A stretch of 64,000 bases of DNA from Geosiphon pyriformis (Eukaryota > Glomeromycota > Glomeromycetes > Archaeosporales > Geosiphonaceae). A program made the position numbers and the translations under genes. This document shows, one piece after another, positions 1 through 11,475 of the stretch. Location of the stretch: contig JAAOMT010000328.1 in assembly GCA_016748015.1 (NCBI GenBank), forward strand, positions 636,955-700,954. The letters run 5' to 3'. Under the pieces are notes generated by a model that was not told the origin of the DNA, searched no databases, and was given only the letters and a program-made list of their open reading frames with translations. Each line of letters starts with the position of its first letter. Positions within the stretch are counted from its first letter, which is position 1.

Positions 1-386
1 ATTTCCAAAAAACTTTTGCTATTATTACTTAGGACAAAATCTTAATATTCAGAATTTATATACAGACAAACCAAAATAATTGTTTAACATGACAATATTG
101 AATCAACTCAAACAATTTGTGAAAAAGAACAACTTATCTACATAGACACAAGCTATATACCAGTTATAAGCAAAATTTTAAGACTGATTAAAAATACTAC
201 TGCATTCAACAATGAACACAATAACTATTAATTAATTGGAAAGGATTACCAATACCCAATTCGAAAAATTACAGATCAAAATTTTCCAAATAATTTTCAA
301 AAAAAAAGTTAGAAAGTTAATCCAAAAAGAAGAGTTAAAAAAATTAAGAGATTTTGATAAAGCTTAATATTAAAAAGAGGAAATAA
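1..386 (+). pseudogene. 3' internal end of Ty3-type copy 0 (3' ORF remnant)
   Basis: This stretch matches the sequence just upstream of the 3' LTR of copy 3 (about 62185-62569) closely and nearly colinearly. It ends in the same purine-rich tract (TTAAAAAGAGGAAATAA) before an LTR start. It therefore belongs to the region between integrase and 3' LTR, where better preserved copies carry a small extra ORF. Stops interrupt every frame. The rest of copy 0 lies outside the window. Confidence 0.8.
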
Positions 387-1222
387 TGTTACTTATAAAA
401 ATTTAAGAAGTCTTAATAAGAATATAAAATAACTAATTAGAGATAAATATAGTAAGAAAAAAATTTCAGAATTCCTTTCAAGAAATTACAGGATTTCAAG
501 AATTTCAGGATTCCTTTTAAAAAATTGTAGAATTCCAAGAATTTTAGGATTCTTCTTAAGAAATTACAGGATTTCTAACTAAAAGAATTAAAGAAATCTA
601 AGAAATCTCATATAATAGTAATTATATATATATAACAAGAGTATTAGAAGCAGAAAAGTAGAATTTTAATTAGAATTAATTTAATTATCCAATACTTTTC
701 TCTTCAAAAAATAGTTTTCTACAACTTGAAATAAAATCAATCACATATTAATAAAATATCAATTATTATATGAATTTATATTATTGTTGTTTAATTAAGA
801 AATATTAGTTGCTTTTATTCTATCAACATTTTATGTTAATAGAATTCAATACTTAACCACACTAGACCAATAGTACTTAATCACAGCTATTAACAGGATA
901 TTAATTTTTTATTTTTTTTTATTTTTTTTATTTTTTTATTTTATTTTGTTGTTTATTAATTAATTAAAAAATTAATGTGCAGAGTTATTAACATCAAAAA
1001 AGACTGGTAAAAAACCCAGAAATAAGAGTAAAAACTCAAAATTTGAAGATAGCTTATCAGAAAGAACCAACAATCAAGCTGAAAAAAAAATTCATGAAAT
1101 ACACTTCTAGAAGAATATTAAAACAATTATTGAATCTTTGTCCCTTATACAAAAAATTTAACCAAAATCTTTAAATCACAAAAACTTTCAGATATTACCA
1201 CCAAGCACCAGTTATTAATCAC
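387..1222 (+). mobile_element. 3' LTR of copy 0, left part, split by copy 1
   Basis: The LTR begins TGTTAC after a polypurine tract and carries a U3 built of imperfect repeats of AAGAAATTACAGGATTTC-like units. A TATA-like TATATATATA motif lies near 625, followed by the R/U5 region shared with other copies. It breaks at 1222 in ATTAATCAC. The missing end (CAAGTTATGG..TGTAATA) resumes at 11244, so copy 1 was inserted here. The two parts total about 887 bp, matching the 885-bp 3' LTR of copy 3. Confidence 0.85.
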
Positions 1223-2198
1223 TGTTATACTTAGAAAAGAAAAAAATAATACATAATAGAAAAAAAAAACACATGATTATCAATTAGCCAATTAAAATAG
1301 AAGAAGAAAAAAAAGGATTTTTCAGGAAATTCTGAATATTTTAGGAAATTCAGGATTAATCAAGAAATCCAAGCTATTTCAGAAAAGTTGAGGATTTTTC
1401 AGGAAATTTTAGATGTTTCAAAAAATCAAAGATTTTGCAGAAAATCTAGCAAAAGAAAAAAAATTTCTCATGTAAAGAGAATTATGTATATATAGTAGTA
1501 GTATTAGAAGCAGAAAAGACAAATCTTTTAGTTTTGATTTCCTTTTCTATCTATTTCCTAATTACTTCAAAGATAGTTCATATTTACTAAAATGAAATTA
1601 TCAAATTATCAATAAAATATTTATCTACATTCAATTTATGTTGTTATCATTTGATTGAAAAATATTTATCAAAACTCTAATTATTAATACTTTATGTTGA
1701 TAGCTGTTGATACTTAACCACACTAGAATAATAGCTCTTGATCATGACTATTAATGAGATACTAATTTTTCTATTGTCTTGGCTTAATTTTCTTGATTTC
1801 TTTTATTTTCTTTCTTTGTTTTTTTTCTTCTTTTATTTTTTGTTTATTGTTGTTTACTAATTAATTAAAGATTAAGCACTAAGTTACAAACATTATAGGG
1901 ACTGGTAAAAGACCTGTGAAACAAAGATAAAACACTCATAGAATTAAAAATAGCTTACCAAAATAATTGCTGACCATTATGCTGAAAAAAAAATTCGATG
2001 CAATTGCAATTCCAGAAAGCTATAAGGAAAAACAATACTTGAATCTCTGTTCATTATACAAAAAACTTAACCAAAGCCTTCAAACAACCAAAACTTTCAG
2101 ATTACTATAACTTTCAGATATCACCATTATATCAGCTATTAAGCACCAAGTTACAGATTTGTTATTTGATTTGAGACTCCAAATAATTACTTGTAACA
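1223..2198 (+). repeat. 5' LTR of copy 1
   Basis: Runs from TGTTATAC to TTGTAACA (976 bp). U3 holds repeats of AGGAAATTCAGGAT-like units that differ from the U3 of copies 0/3 and of copy 2. A TATA-like motif (ATTATGTATATATAG) lies near 1483. Downstream sequence, including the AACCACACTAGAA stretch and the GTTATTTGATTTGAGACTCC end, is shared by the whole family. It is 19 bp longer than the 3' LTR, apparently one short repeat in U3. Confidence 0.88.
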
Positions 2199-2200
2199 TT

Positions 2201-2218
2201 TAGTGCTCTCTATAAGGT
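2201..2218 (+). other. tRNA primer-binding site of copy 1 (decayed)
   Basis: TAGTGCTCTCTATAAGGT lies two bases after the LTR and corresponds to TGGTGCTCCCTGTGAGAT in copy 2. Differences are mainly G-to-A and C-to-T changes. Confidence 0.7.
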
Positions 2219-2261
2219 ATAATCCTACAAAAAACCAGTACCAATACACAGCCAGTTAAAA

Positions 2262-3960
2262 GTGGCAGAATCAGAAATAATAGAGACAAACCATTTAGAA
2301 TTTGCCAAATTCTTATTTCAATACTATAGCCAATACTTGGAATTAAACAACAACTATTATCCAGTAGAATCTGTCTTCAATTTTTATGTTAATAAAAGAA
2401 TCAAAGATTTTCTAAGAGAACCAGTTGACATCAAAGCAGCAAGAAAAAATTTCTATACAGAATTAATTCAACATACTAGCTTACTATGAAATCATAGTTT
2501 TGCACCAATCATTTGTAAGATCAATCAAGAAATTGAAAAGTACACTCAACAACAATTTCTTATTACCTATATGGATAAAGACAAAAAAAAACTACAAACA
2601 CCAACAGTAACACTCAAAGGAATACAACCACTCACTTGGAAAAAAACCAGAGTCAAATTACCAATTAATTTATCATACTATTATACACCCAGAAGTGTTA
2701 TCAACATCTTATCAGCAAACATGTCAACATCAAATGTAAAATCATTATTAATTTAACTTCTATTTTAAAATAAACAAAAAAAAACAAAGTTATTAGGAAC
2801 CTATGGTGATTACTTTAAAGGATTCAAATTGTAATCACCAATGTTATCAGGATTTTGATTACTGCTACCTTAACCAAATTTCAGAACTATAAGTTCTTGA
2901 AAAGTATTGGAACTGAAAGAAAAAAAAAGAATTTAATTATCAAAACCCAATTGTAGAAAACCTGAAAATTGAAACTCTGAATATTTAAACTCAGCAAAAT
3001 TAGAATAATTTCAATCTTAATACTATTAATCAACACTTACCTCCAGTAATTGTAATTAATCAACCACCAATTGAACTAATAACCAAACCACTATAACAGC
3101 CAATACAATCATTACAATCATTACAACCACAACAACAATCACACCAATCTGTAATCACTCCAATAGTCTATGCACTTATTGCCAAAATTGAGAAATTCAC
3201 TAACAAAGAAGATAATGCTTAAGTATGGCTCAACAACATGAAAAAAACATTACAGCCAATAGATAGAATGACACTAGAGCACTACAGACAATCTCATATT
3301 TTCTAAAAGATACTGCTGATTCATGATATCAAAGCCTGATCCAAAAACCCCAGGACTTCAATGCATTCAAAGTGGAATTCTTGAGATATTTCAACAATAA
3401 TAACAGCATTAATTGCTTAGCAATTGCCTTTACCACTATTAAGCAAAGAGAAATGGAAACAGTTACCACTTATTTGGGACACTTTTATAGAAATTTGTGC
3501 CAAATCTAAGCAGTTGATGCCAACTATTTCACAGTATCACAAATTTTGAACCAGTTTATCCATGGTTTGCACAGCAGCATCTTTTAGCAAGTATGTCTAT
3601 TACATCCAGCAAACCTTCAAGCTGTAGTCACCCATGCCAAAGATTTTAAAACAGCTGAACTCAAAGCTAACCATGCCCAAACTATTAATCTAATAATGAA
3701 CAGATCATCTAAATTGGATTTCAAATTAAAACAATTCAGTGATTTAATCAACCAAAAATTGGAAGAGTACTTAGCTAACAATCAGACAATTTATTAATTT
3801 CCACAATAATGCAATAATCAAGGAAATACAAATTGCTTTCAAAGTCAGTTACATCTGTTATCATCAACAAATCAACAGTAACAACAAAAAACATGTATAT
3901 ATCACTATTGTAGTAAACAAGGACACTTAAAAATCAATTGCCAATTACAGATAGATAATC
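2262..3960 (+). pseudogene. gag pseudogene of copy 1
   Basis: Broken frames align with the gag of copies 2 and 3. The N-terminal piece (2262-2489) contains ESVFNFYVNKRI, matching ESVFNFYINEKI in copy 2. A middle piece around 3200-3700 has the capsid-like gag core with FNAFKVEFLRYFNNNNSINC. A zinc-knuckle remnant at 3894-3941 reads CIYHYCSKQGHLKINC. Gag would package the RNA in cytoplasmic particles. Stop codons occur throughout, many where sister copies have CAA, CAG or TGG. No ATG is present at the conserved N-terminus (GTG in all copies), so the real start is uncertain. Confidence 0.75.
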
Positions 3961-4484
3961 AACAATTGGAAAATCAATATTAAAACCCTAATTGCCAGGT
4001 TCAAATTCTGAATTATTACCCAAATCAAGATCACTATTTACCCTATTATACCCAAATAATGTACCAGTCAATTTATTAACCACTGGTATATCAAACTTCA
4101 GCACTTGTAATCTATCAATCACAGTCCCAAATTATTTATCAAACTCCTCCAATTTAAACACTGCCCCAAAACCCAGCTCTAATATCACCTGAAAACCAAA
4201 GACCCAGAATAACTCAACAAAACTGGAGATCAATAATGGTAGTCCATCAACTGATTCCCAGTTTTTCCAATCAAGCATCAAAATCATGTTCTTGAAGTTC
4301 AAAAACTGTATATGCCCAAAACCCAAATTCTCAATATTATTTAAGTTTTCTGGTTACTTCAGAAGATGTCTTATCTAGTAACCAAGAACCCAACCAGAAG
4401 CAGTCACTTACCAGCAATATCTCACCAGCAGCCAGTACTAAAGACAAATTACTTGCTGCCATATTCTCTTTTGAATTTAAAGAA

Positions 4485-4860
4485 ATTACATTAGTCTTAT
4501 TATTTAGTGGAGCTGCTCTTGACACTAAACTCATTACTGCCATGTATATGAATGCCAAAGTTGATGGCCAATCTATCAAACTCATTTTTGATAGCAGACA
4601 GCATCATTACATGACAACTCATGAACCAATTAGATTGCCAAGTTGATTGCATTGCTAGCATCAGAATTATTATAGCAGATGGAGCTATTAAAACTCCAAT
4701 TGACAAAATTGATGACTTCTTATTCAAAATCAATGGCATCATTATACCCATTAAAATATTAGTAATGGAAGCCATTCAGTATTAAGCTTTAGTTGGTAAT
4801 AATTGGTTGTTCAAGACAAATGCTGTACTCAATTGGATCACTTAAAAATTACAGCTCAAT
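4485..4860 (+). pseudogene. Aspartic protease remnant of copy 1
   Basis: LLFSGAALDTKLITAMYMNAKV aligns with the protease region of copy 2, but only short runs remain in frame. Around the active site the sequence reads FDS and then shifts frame: about 8 nt present in copy 3 (TAGTTTAG) are missing, which destroys the D-S/T-G loop. The protease would process the polyprotein. It is non-functional here. Confidence 0.65.
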
Positions 4861-5229
4861 CAGAATGGCCAGCATATGCAAGTACCAGCAATGTGTGGTC
4901 ACTTCAAGACCATTAATACATCAGCTCCACTTATTGAGTTTAACCAAGAAGAAAAAAAACCAACTTGAGAAGCTTACCAAATTTTGTGGACTGACAAAGA
5001 CCATAACAAGTTGCCACTAATACTCTTGTGAGATAACAAAGAGAAGAGAAAAGAAGAAGATATACTTGAAAAAACCACAGCCACCAAAAAAATAGATAGT
5101 AGTTGAGAAAGATCATACTTAACTGACACTAGACCAAAACCATTATATATACCATTAAAATATAAAGACTATAAGAAAAAGCTGTCCTCCATAAAAGCTT
5201 GGATTGCATCCAATAAAGACTATTAGATG

Positions 5230-5815
5230 CAAACCCATTATTACTGCAAACCATGTTATAGAAAATGCTACAGTTACTCTAAATGTCAAGAAAAGTGAGA
5301 CAATAAATCATGTTTCATTTGTGTAAAGCAGTTGCTTAATGAAAGAATATAGAATGACATTTCTGGTCAAGAAGAAATGTGCGACATTTCATGTCAATAC
5401 ATGATACTTATAAGTGATTGGGTAAGTTGTGGAACACTCATTAATGCAGCATGACAATAAACAATCTTTTGCTTGGACAGCTATCCACACAACAAAGACG
5501 AAATTTGGAAAATAGTGAATGCCAAAGTTGAAGACATATTGCCCAGTAAAATCCTAAAAATTAAGAACAATTTACCAGAACCAGTAGAAATAATTCACAT
5601 TTTCAACTCTAATGCTTTTCTGGATATTAAAACTGGTTCAGAAGAATTTTATGACTACTACCAAAATTTAGCACCAACTAAAAAAGAGCAAGAACAACAT
5701 TTAAAACAACTAAATATCTGATTATGTGATTATTGTTTGATTCCATGTGACTTTCAATATTGTAATGAGTGTGATATTATTTACAATCTACCAATTTCCA
5801 TAATCTACACAATCT
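5230..5815 (+). pseudogene. Cys-rich inter-domain region of copy 1
   Basis: Remnants of the Cys-rich segment seen in copy 2 between protease and dUTPase: YYCKPCYRKCYSYSKC-like and SCFICVKQ runs near 5240-5330, an open frame 5473-5721, then CDYCLIPCDFQYCNECD around 5727-5775. The paired Cys-x2-Cys motifs suggest zinc binding. Function in the element is unknown. Confidence 0.55.
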
Positions 5816-6044
5816 CTGAAGAGAAAAAACCAATTAGTAGTTGCACATCAGAATTGGAATTACTATTCAATCCTGATTCAAACTCCAACAACAAAGATGA
5901 TAACAACAGTTCCAGCTCTATTCAAAATGGCAATAACAATAATAATAATTCAAACTCTAATTTGAATTCCAAACAATATATCATGCTCTCCAATTTTTTT
6001 AAGAAACAAAAACTAAGATGGTTCAGTAATAATAATGAAGGTAT

Positions 6045-6510
6045 TATGTCAGAATGTGCATATAATACTAATACAAGATTTAATCTAAGATATCCAAGAA
6101 AAACAGCCATCAAATTAGAACTATATTTGCACACTTGTATTGATTTCAAAGTAGCACTAGAAATTCTAGTTACAATAATAATTTAATTAGCATTTAAAAG
6201 TAGTTTAACAAAAAAAAGAATCAACATCAGAGGAGAAATAATTAATACAGAATATGTAGAAAATATCATTACAATGCTACAAAATGACTCAGAAAAAAAA
6301 TATATTATTGAACTAAATGAAAAGATAGCACAGACAATATTTCTACCTCTGGTAAAAATAGTTCAGTTAGTATTAATAAGAAAAAAGGAAAAATTAGGGA
6401 TAACAACAAGAGAGATAAATGGATTTGGATCCATGAGTAGAATAAACATACCAATTAATATAGCAAAAAAAAAAATTGTTGACAAGAGAGAAATTATCTT
6501 CACTTATTAA
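6045..6510 (+). pseudogene. dUTPase domain remnant of copy 1
   Basis: The reading frame gives the five dUTPase motifs in order: RFNLRYP (motif 1), FKSSLTKKRI (motif 2), GEIINTEYVENI (motif 3), EKIAQTIFLPLVKIVQL (motif 4) and REINGFGSMSRI (motif 5). An in-frame TAA separates motif 1 from motif 2. Family knowledge: dUTPase hydrolyses dUTP to dUMP and limits uracil in cDNA. The motif 3 Asp that positions the sugar is Asn here. The copy is inactive. Confidence 0.8.
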
Positions 6511-7009
6511 TTAATTTCTATTCTGTCATATAATCAGTACATGTTAGTCATAGAAAAGAAAAGAAAAAATCAGGCTTAAATGTTTGAAGCAGAAGCTACA
6601 ATTTGTGAATCAAAAAAAATTGAACTCACTAATCTTTACATATCAGCCAAAAGCTCTAAACACATCAAAATTCCCATCTACAATACAATAGAAGATGTTA
6701 TTAAAATACCAAAAAAAACCACTATTAGATATTTAAGTATTGAAATTGATAATTAAACACCAAACACCATTCCAGATTTTCCACAACTGTGTATATATAT
6801 AGACATTACATCACAAACAATATATGGACAAGAGAAATGTTATTTGCTCCAACCAGAACAATTGGAACAAATAAATTTGGGAAAGCTAGATCTGTTATAA
6901 TAAATGCAACTCAAAATGTTACTTAACAATTTTACTAACATCTTTGCCAGTGAAAATAAATTTGGCAGAACTGACATTATTCAACATCAAATCAAGACTG
7001 AAAATACAA

Positions 7010-8260
7010 TGCCAATTAAGCAAAGAGCATATTGAATACCACCAACAAGTTATGAAATCATCCAACAGAAATTCAATCAGATGTTAAATAATGGGTTAAT
7101 TCAACCATGAATAAGTTCATGGTCTTTACCAGTTGTATTAGTTTGAAAAAAGAATGAGAAAATTCGGTTTTGCATAGATTACCAAAAACTTAATAGAGTA
7201 ACAAAAAAAGATAGCTATTTAACTCCAAAGATCCAAGAACTTTTCGATACATTTGGAGAAAAAAAATGGTTTTTAATGCTAGACTTGAATAGCAGTTATT
7301 GGCAAGTAGCCATAAATTCAGCCAATAAAAAAAAAACTGTATTCACAACAAAAAAAAAAATTTTGAGTTTGAAGTAATGCCATTTGGCTTAATAAATACT
7401 CCAATAACATTTCAATGGCTCATGAAAATTATCTATACTGAACTGTTATGGAAATCAGTAGTTGTATATTTGGATAATACCAATGTATTTTCAAAGACAT
7501 TTGATAACCATTTTTATTATCTACAATAAGTACTTGAAAGATTAAAAAGATCAAAGCTAAAGTTAAATGCCAACAAATGTTTCTTTGAAAAAACTGAACT
7601 CAAGTTTTTGAAACATGTTGTAAGTAAAGATAGCATCAAAACAAATCCAAACAAAATTGAAATTGTTAAAAACTTTTTAGTACCAACTAATCTCCCAGAA
7701 TTAAAAGCATTTTTGGAATTCACTGGATATTACTGTCACTTTATTCAAAATTTTTCCAAATTGGCCCAACTATTCTACCAGCTTCAAGCAAAGAATATTA
7801 AATACAAATAGAAAGAGGAACAACAAAAAGCATTAGACACATTAAGAAAAAAGCTTATTTAAGCTCTAATGCTGATATATTTGGATTACAGTAAACCATT
7901 TATTATTACCACAGATGCATCAGGCCAAGCATTAAAAGCTATGTTATCTCAGAAAAAACCAGACAGACGAGAACACCCAGTAGCATATGCCAGCAAAAAT
8001 TTGAGTTTAGCTGAAAAGAACTATAGAACTCTAGCACTAGAACACTTAGCTATTTATTAGGCTGTCATCAAATGGAAAAAATACTTGAATTAAAAGTTTG
8101 ACATATACACTGATTACAAAAGATTGATTTCAATCCAGAAACAAAAATTCAGAGATAATCATCATGCAAGATAGAAAATAAAGCTTTTACCATTTAATTA
8201 TACAGTATATTATAAAAAAAGAAAAAAAAATGGAAATGCTAATAGTTTGTCATAAATGAA
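7010..8260 (+). pseudogene. Reverse transcriptase and RNase H remnants of copy 1
   Basis: RT blocks are recognisable: FCIDYQKLN near 7175, KWFLMLDLNSSYWQVAI near 7270, FEVMPFGLINTPITFQWLMK near 7375 and YLDNTNVFSKTFDNH at 7467-7510, where the YxDD box is YLDN. The thumb/connection follows, with LKFLKHVVSKDSIKTN (7595-7645). RNase H runs from about 7869 (FIITTDASGQALKAML), keeping the first catalytic Asp, to TDYKRL near 8113. Stops such as those at 7809 and 8058 sit where copy 2 has a stop or TGG. Confidence 0.85.
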
Positions 8261-8379
8261 ACAAATCTAAACATTTTAACTCAAAAATATAACAAAAAAT
8301 AAATACACAAAAATATCAACAAATTCAATATTATATTAATACTCAGCAATTCAAAGAGAAATTATCTCAAAAGGAACAA

Positions 8380-9600
8380 AACAACATAAAACAACAATCA
8401 AAATTTTTTATCACTCACCAAAATATATTATATCTAAAAAACAGAAAGAATCCAAATCAACCACTTAGAGTAATTACAGAACCAGAGAAAGAAATAATAC
8501 TATTTAATATGCACTCAAATCTAATAGCAGGATATTTTTATAAAGAAATAACCATTAAAAAAACCAGAAAAAGATACTATTGGCCATCAATGTATCCAGA
8601 CATTATCCAATATGTTTAAAATTGTGATGCTTGTTAGAGAAGAAGAGAAATAAGATTCAATGAGCCATTAAGACTAATTAAAGTAGGACAACTATTTGAT
8701 TGTATTGGAATTGACTTAGTCAGACCATTAACAATAACCAGTAGAGGAAATAGATATATTGCAGTAGCCATAAATTATCTCACTAAATGGCCAGAAACAA
8801 AAGCAATCTAAAGAGCAGATGCAGAATCTATTGTTAAATTTGTTTATTAAGACTTAATATGTTGATATAAATGTTCAAAAGAATTATTATTAGACCAAGA
8901 AACTTACTTTGTGAACAGAACTAAGTCAAAAATTTGAAATTAAATGACCACTATCATTATTATATTATCCAATGGCTTAGTTGAAAAATTCAATAGAATA
9001 CTGTGTAATGCAATTACTAAAATCAGTCAGGAAAACCAGGATAAATGATATTTGTTTATATTATCAGTACTATTTGCTTATTGAATAATGAAATAAGACA
9101 TTACACAAGCAACACTATTTGAATTAATATATGGTAGAACAGCAATATTACCAGTTAAAATAGAAGTTAAGACATATTCAATTAAACCAATAACAGAAGA
9201 CAATTTCCAAGAAACATTGTTAAGAAGAACATATAACTTAATAGAAATATTAGAAAACAAATGATGAAGAGCAGCTGATAACATTCAAAAGTCACAAAAA
9301 AAACAAAAAAAATGACATAATAACCAACTACCAAATAAACCAGAGTATTTTTATATCATACCAAAACAAAAAAACAATGGAGTGAAAAATTTGATCTCAA
9401 ATAAGACAGACCATTTCACATAGAAAAAATTCTAGGGAATGGAGCTTATAAATTAACATGGGACAACAAAATTTTAACCAAAGCAACACATAGTAATTGA
9501 CTAAAACCATATCACAATATAGTATTATTATTTACCAATAATATTCCACAACTGAGAGTACAAAAAACACTAGTGAGACCAGATAAAATTCCACAAAATC
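8380..9600 (+). pseudogene. Integrase remnant of copy 1
   Basis: An HHCC-like zinc region (NMHSNLIAG..YYWPSMYPDII..NCDAC) is followed by the DDE core. GIDLVRPL near 8707 keeps the first Asp, LLDQETYFVNRT near 8890 the second, and NGLVEKFNRI near 8975 the Glu. A C-terminal region with WSEKFDLK and NGAYKL follows near 9390-9450. All three acidic residues survive here, unlike in copy 2, but stops interrupt the frame many times. Confidence 0.82.
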
Positions 9601-9693
9601 TGGAATCAATTATACATATTGAAACAAAACATGTTGATTTGATTTACCAAAACAATATATAAGAAACCAAAACACACAACAATAATAACAGAA

Positions 9694-10282
9694 AAATGAA
9701 AATTCCAGACAATATTTACCAATTAGCACAACAATTATTTCAAACCATAAATTAACAACAAACAAACATAGAAATAACGATCAATTATTAAACTATCTAC
9801 TATAAAAACACTAAAAAAGAAAGGAAAAAGACTATACTATATTAACAAACACACAAAAAAATTAGCAATAATATTGACAAAATTGTTAAGAAAGAAAAAA
9901 CACTCTCAAAAAACCAGTTGTTATTGTCCAACCAGGAGAAGTAATAACAAAAAATTGGGATAAATAAATAAAACAATTTCCAGTTTTATATTGCTATTAG
10001 CATTTGAGACAAAAATTTATTGGAAAAAAATCTAATTTGGGTATATATATTAAAATTATTTACCAAATATACATTATCTTTTAAAATTATCCAAAGATAC
10101 TATTACAACCAAAAATCAGTAGCTTATCTGTTAATCAATAAAGAAAAATGACCAACAGTCAGTTTGAAGAACTTTATGGAAAAATAGAGAAATTAATCTT
10201 AGAAAAAGAAGTTATAGAATTATTACAAGAAAGAATATTAAGAGATTTTAACAGAGCTTAATATTAAAAAAAGAGAAGATAA
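9694..10282 (+). pseudogene. 3' ORF remnant and polypurine tract of copy 1
   Basis: MKIPDNIYQLAQQLFQTIN and downstream runs align with the extra ORF of copy 2 (39118 onward). It is disrupted by stops, as is the 3' part AERILRDFNRA. The segment ends in TTAAAAAAAGAGAAGATAA, the polypurine tract preceding the 3' LTR. Confidence 0.55.
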
Positions 10283-11239
10283 TATTACACTTAGAAAAGA
10301 GAAAAATAATACATAATAGAAAAAAAAAACACATAATTATAAATTAGCCAATTAAAATAGAAAAAGAGAAAAAAAAATTTTTTAAGAAATCCAGAATTAG
10401 TCAAAAAATCCAAGATATTTCAAAAAAGTTGAAGATTTTTCAGGAAATCTTAGATGTTTCAGAAAATCAAAAATTTTGCAAGAAATCTACCAAAAGAAAA
10501 AAAATTTCTCATGTAAAGAGAATTATGTATATATAGTAATAGTATTAAAAGCAAAAAAGACAGATTTCTTAGTTTTGACTTCTCTTCTTATCTATTCCCT
10601 AATCACTTCAAGAATAGTTCATATTCACTAAAGTAAAATTATCAAATTATCAATAAAATACTTATCTACATCTAATTTATATTGTTATCATTTAATTGAG
10701 AAATATTCATCAAAACTCTAATTATTAATACTTTATGTTGATAGCTGTTAATACTTAATCACACTGGAACAATAGCTTTTGATTACAGCTATTAATAGGA
10801 TACTAACTTTTCTATTGCTTTGGCTTAATTTTCTTGATTTTTTTTATTTTATTTTTTTATTTTTTCTCTTTTTTTATTTTTTGTTTATTGTTGTTTACTA
10901 ATTAATTAAGGATTAAGTGCTAAGTTACAGATGTCATAGGAACTGGTAAAAAACCCATGAAACAAGAATAAAACACTCATAAAATTGAGAATAACTTACC
11001 AAAAGAATTGTTGGCCACCATGTTAAGAAAAAAATTTGATGGAATTGTAATTCCAGGAAGTTACAGAGAAAAGCAATACTTAAATTTCTGTTCATTATAC
11101 AAAAAACTCAACCAAAGCTTTCAGACAACCAAAATCTTCAAATCACTATAACTTTCAGATATTATTATTATATCAGCTATTAAGCACCAAATTATGGGTT
11201 TGTTATTTGATTTGAGACCCCAAATAATTACCTATAACA
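10283..11239 (+). repeat. 3' LTR of copy 1
   Basis: 957 bp. The start TATTACAC corresponds to TGTTATAC with G-to-A change, and the end is CTATAACA. It differs from the 5' LTR mostly by transitions, plus a short U3 deletion between direct repeats (10379-10400 against 1324-1366). It carries the same TATA-like ATTATGTATATATAG near 10523. Confidence 0.87.
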
Positions 11240-11294
11240 TCACCAAGTTATGGATTTGTTATTTGTTTTATACTTTAAATAAACACTTGTAATA
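11240..11294 (+). repeat. 3' LTR of copy 0, right part
   Basis: TCAC (likely target duplication) followed by CAAGTTATGGATTTGTTATT and ending CTTGTAATA. This completes the LTR interrupted at 1222 and can be aligned base for base with the end of the copy 3 LTR. Confidence 0.85.
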
Positions 11295-11475
11295 GCATCT
11301 TAATTCTTATATGGCAGCTTAATACACAAACAAATAAACTGCTAATCTGTGCATATACTTAATAAAAGCACCATATGAAAAATTGTCTGTAGTAGTTAGA
11401 AAGTACTTATATAATTATAATTATTCAATTATTTTGTGTATATACTATAGTAAAATAAAATTTTTAAACTATAGT
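11295..11475 (+). repeat. Flank duplicated at 63455-63634
   Basis: The sequence starts GCATCTTAATTCTTATATGG directly after the LTR end. It matches the sequence directly after the copy 3 3' LTR over about 180 bp at high identity with almost no gaps. No coding content is seen. Both matches begin exactly at the LTR boundary, so the junction itself was duplicated. Confidence 0.85.

Larger units (their letters stand above)
1223..11239 (+). mobile_element. Ty3-type LTR retrotransposon copy 1 (degenerate, full length)
   Basis: A complete but decayed element with LTRs at 1223-2198 and 10283-11239. The internal order is gag, protease, Cys-rich region, dUTPase, RT, RNase H, integrase and 3' ORF, all on the plus strand. 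TCAC flanks both sides (1219-1222 and 11240-11243), a likely 4-bp target duplication. The empty site is the LTR of copy 0. Numerous TAA, TAG and TGA codons and short indels make it non-autonomous. The integrase-before-LTR order with RT upstream is the Ty3/gypsy order. Confidence 0.9.

Noticed and set aside
1-11294. Reading the whole left end as one element with an unusually long terminal repeat
   Set aside because: The LTR pair 1223-2198 and 10283-11239 and the split copy 0 LTR explain the structure better, with a shared short target duplication.
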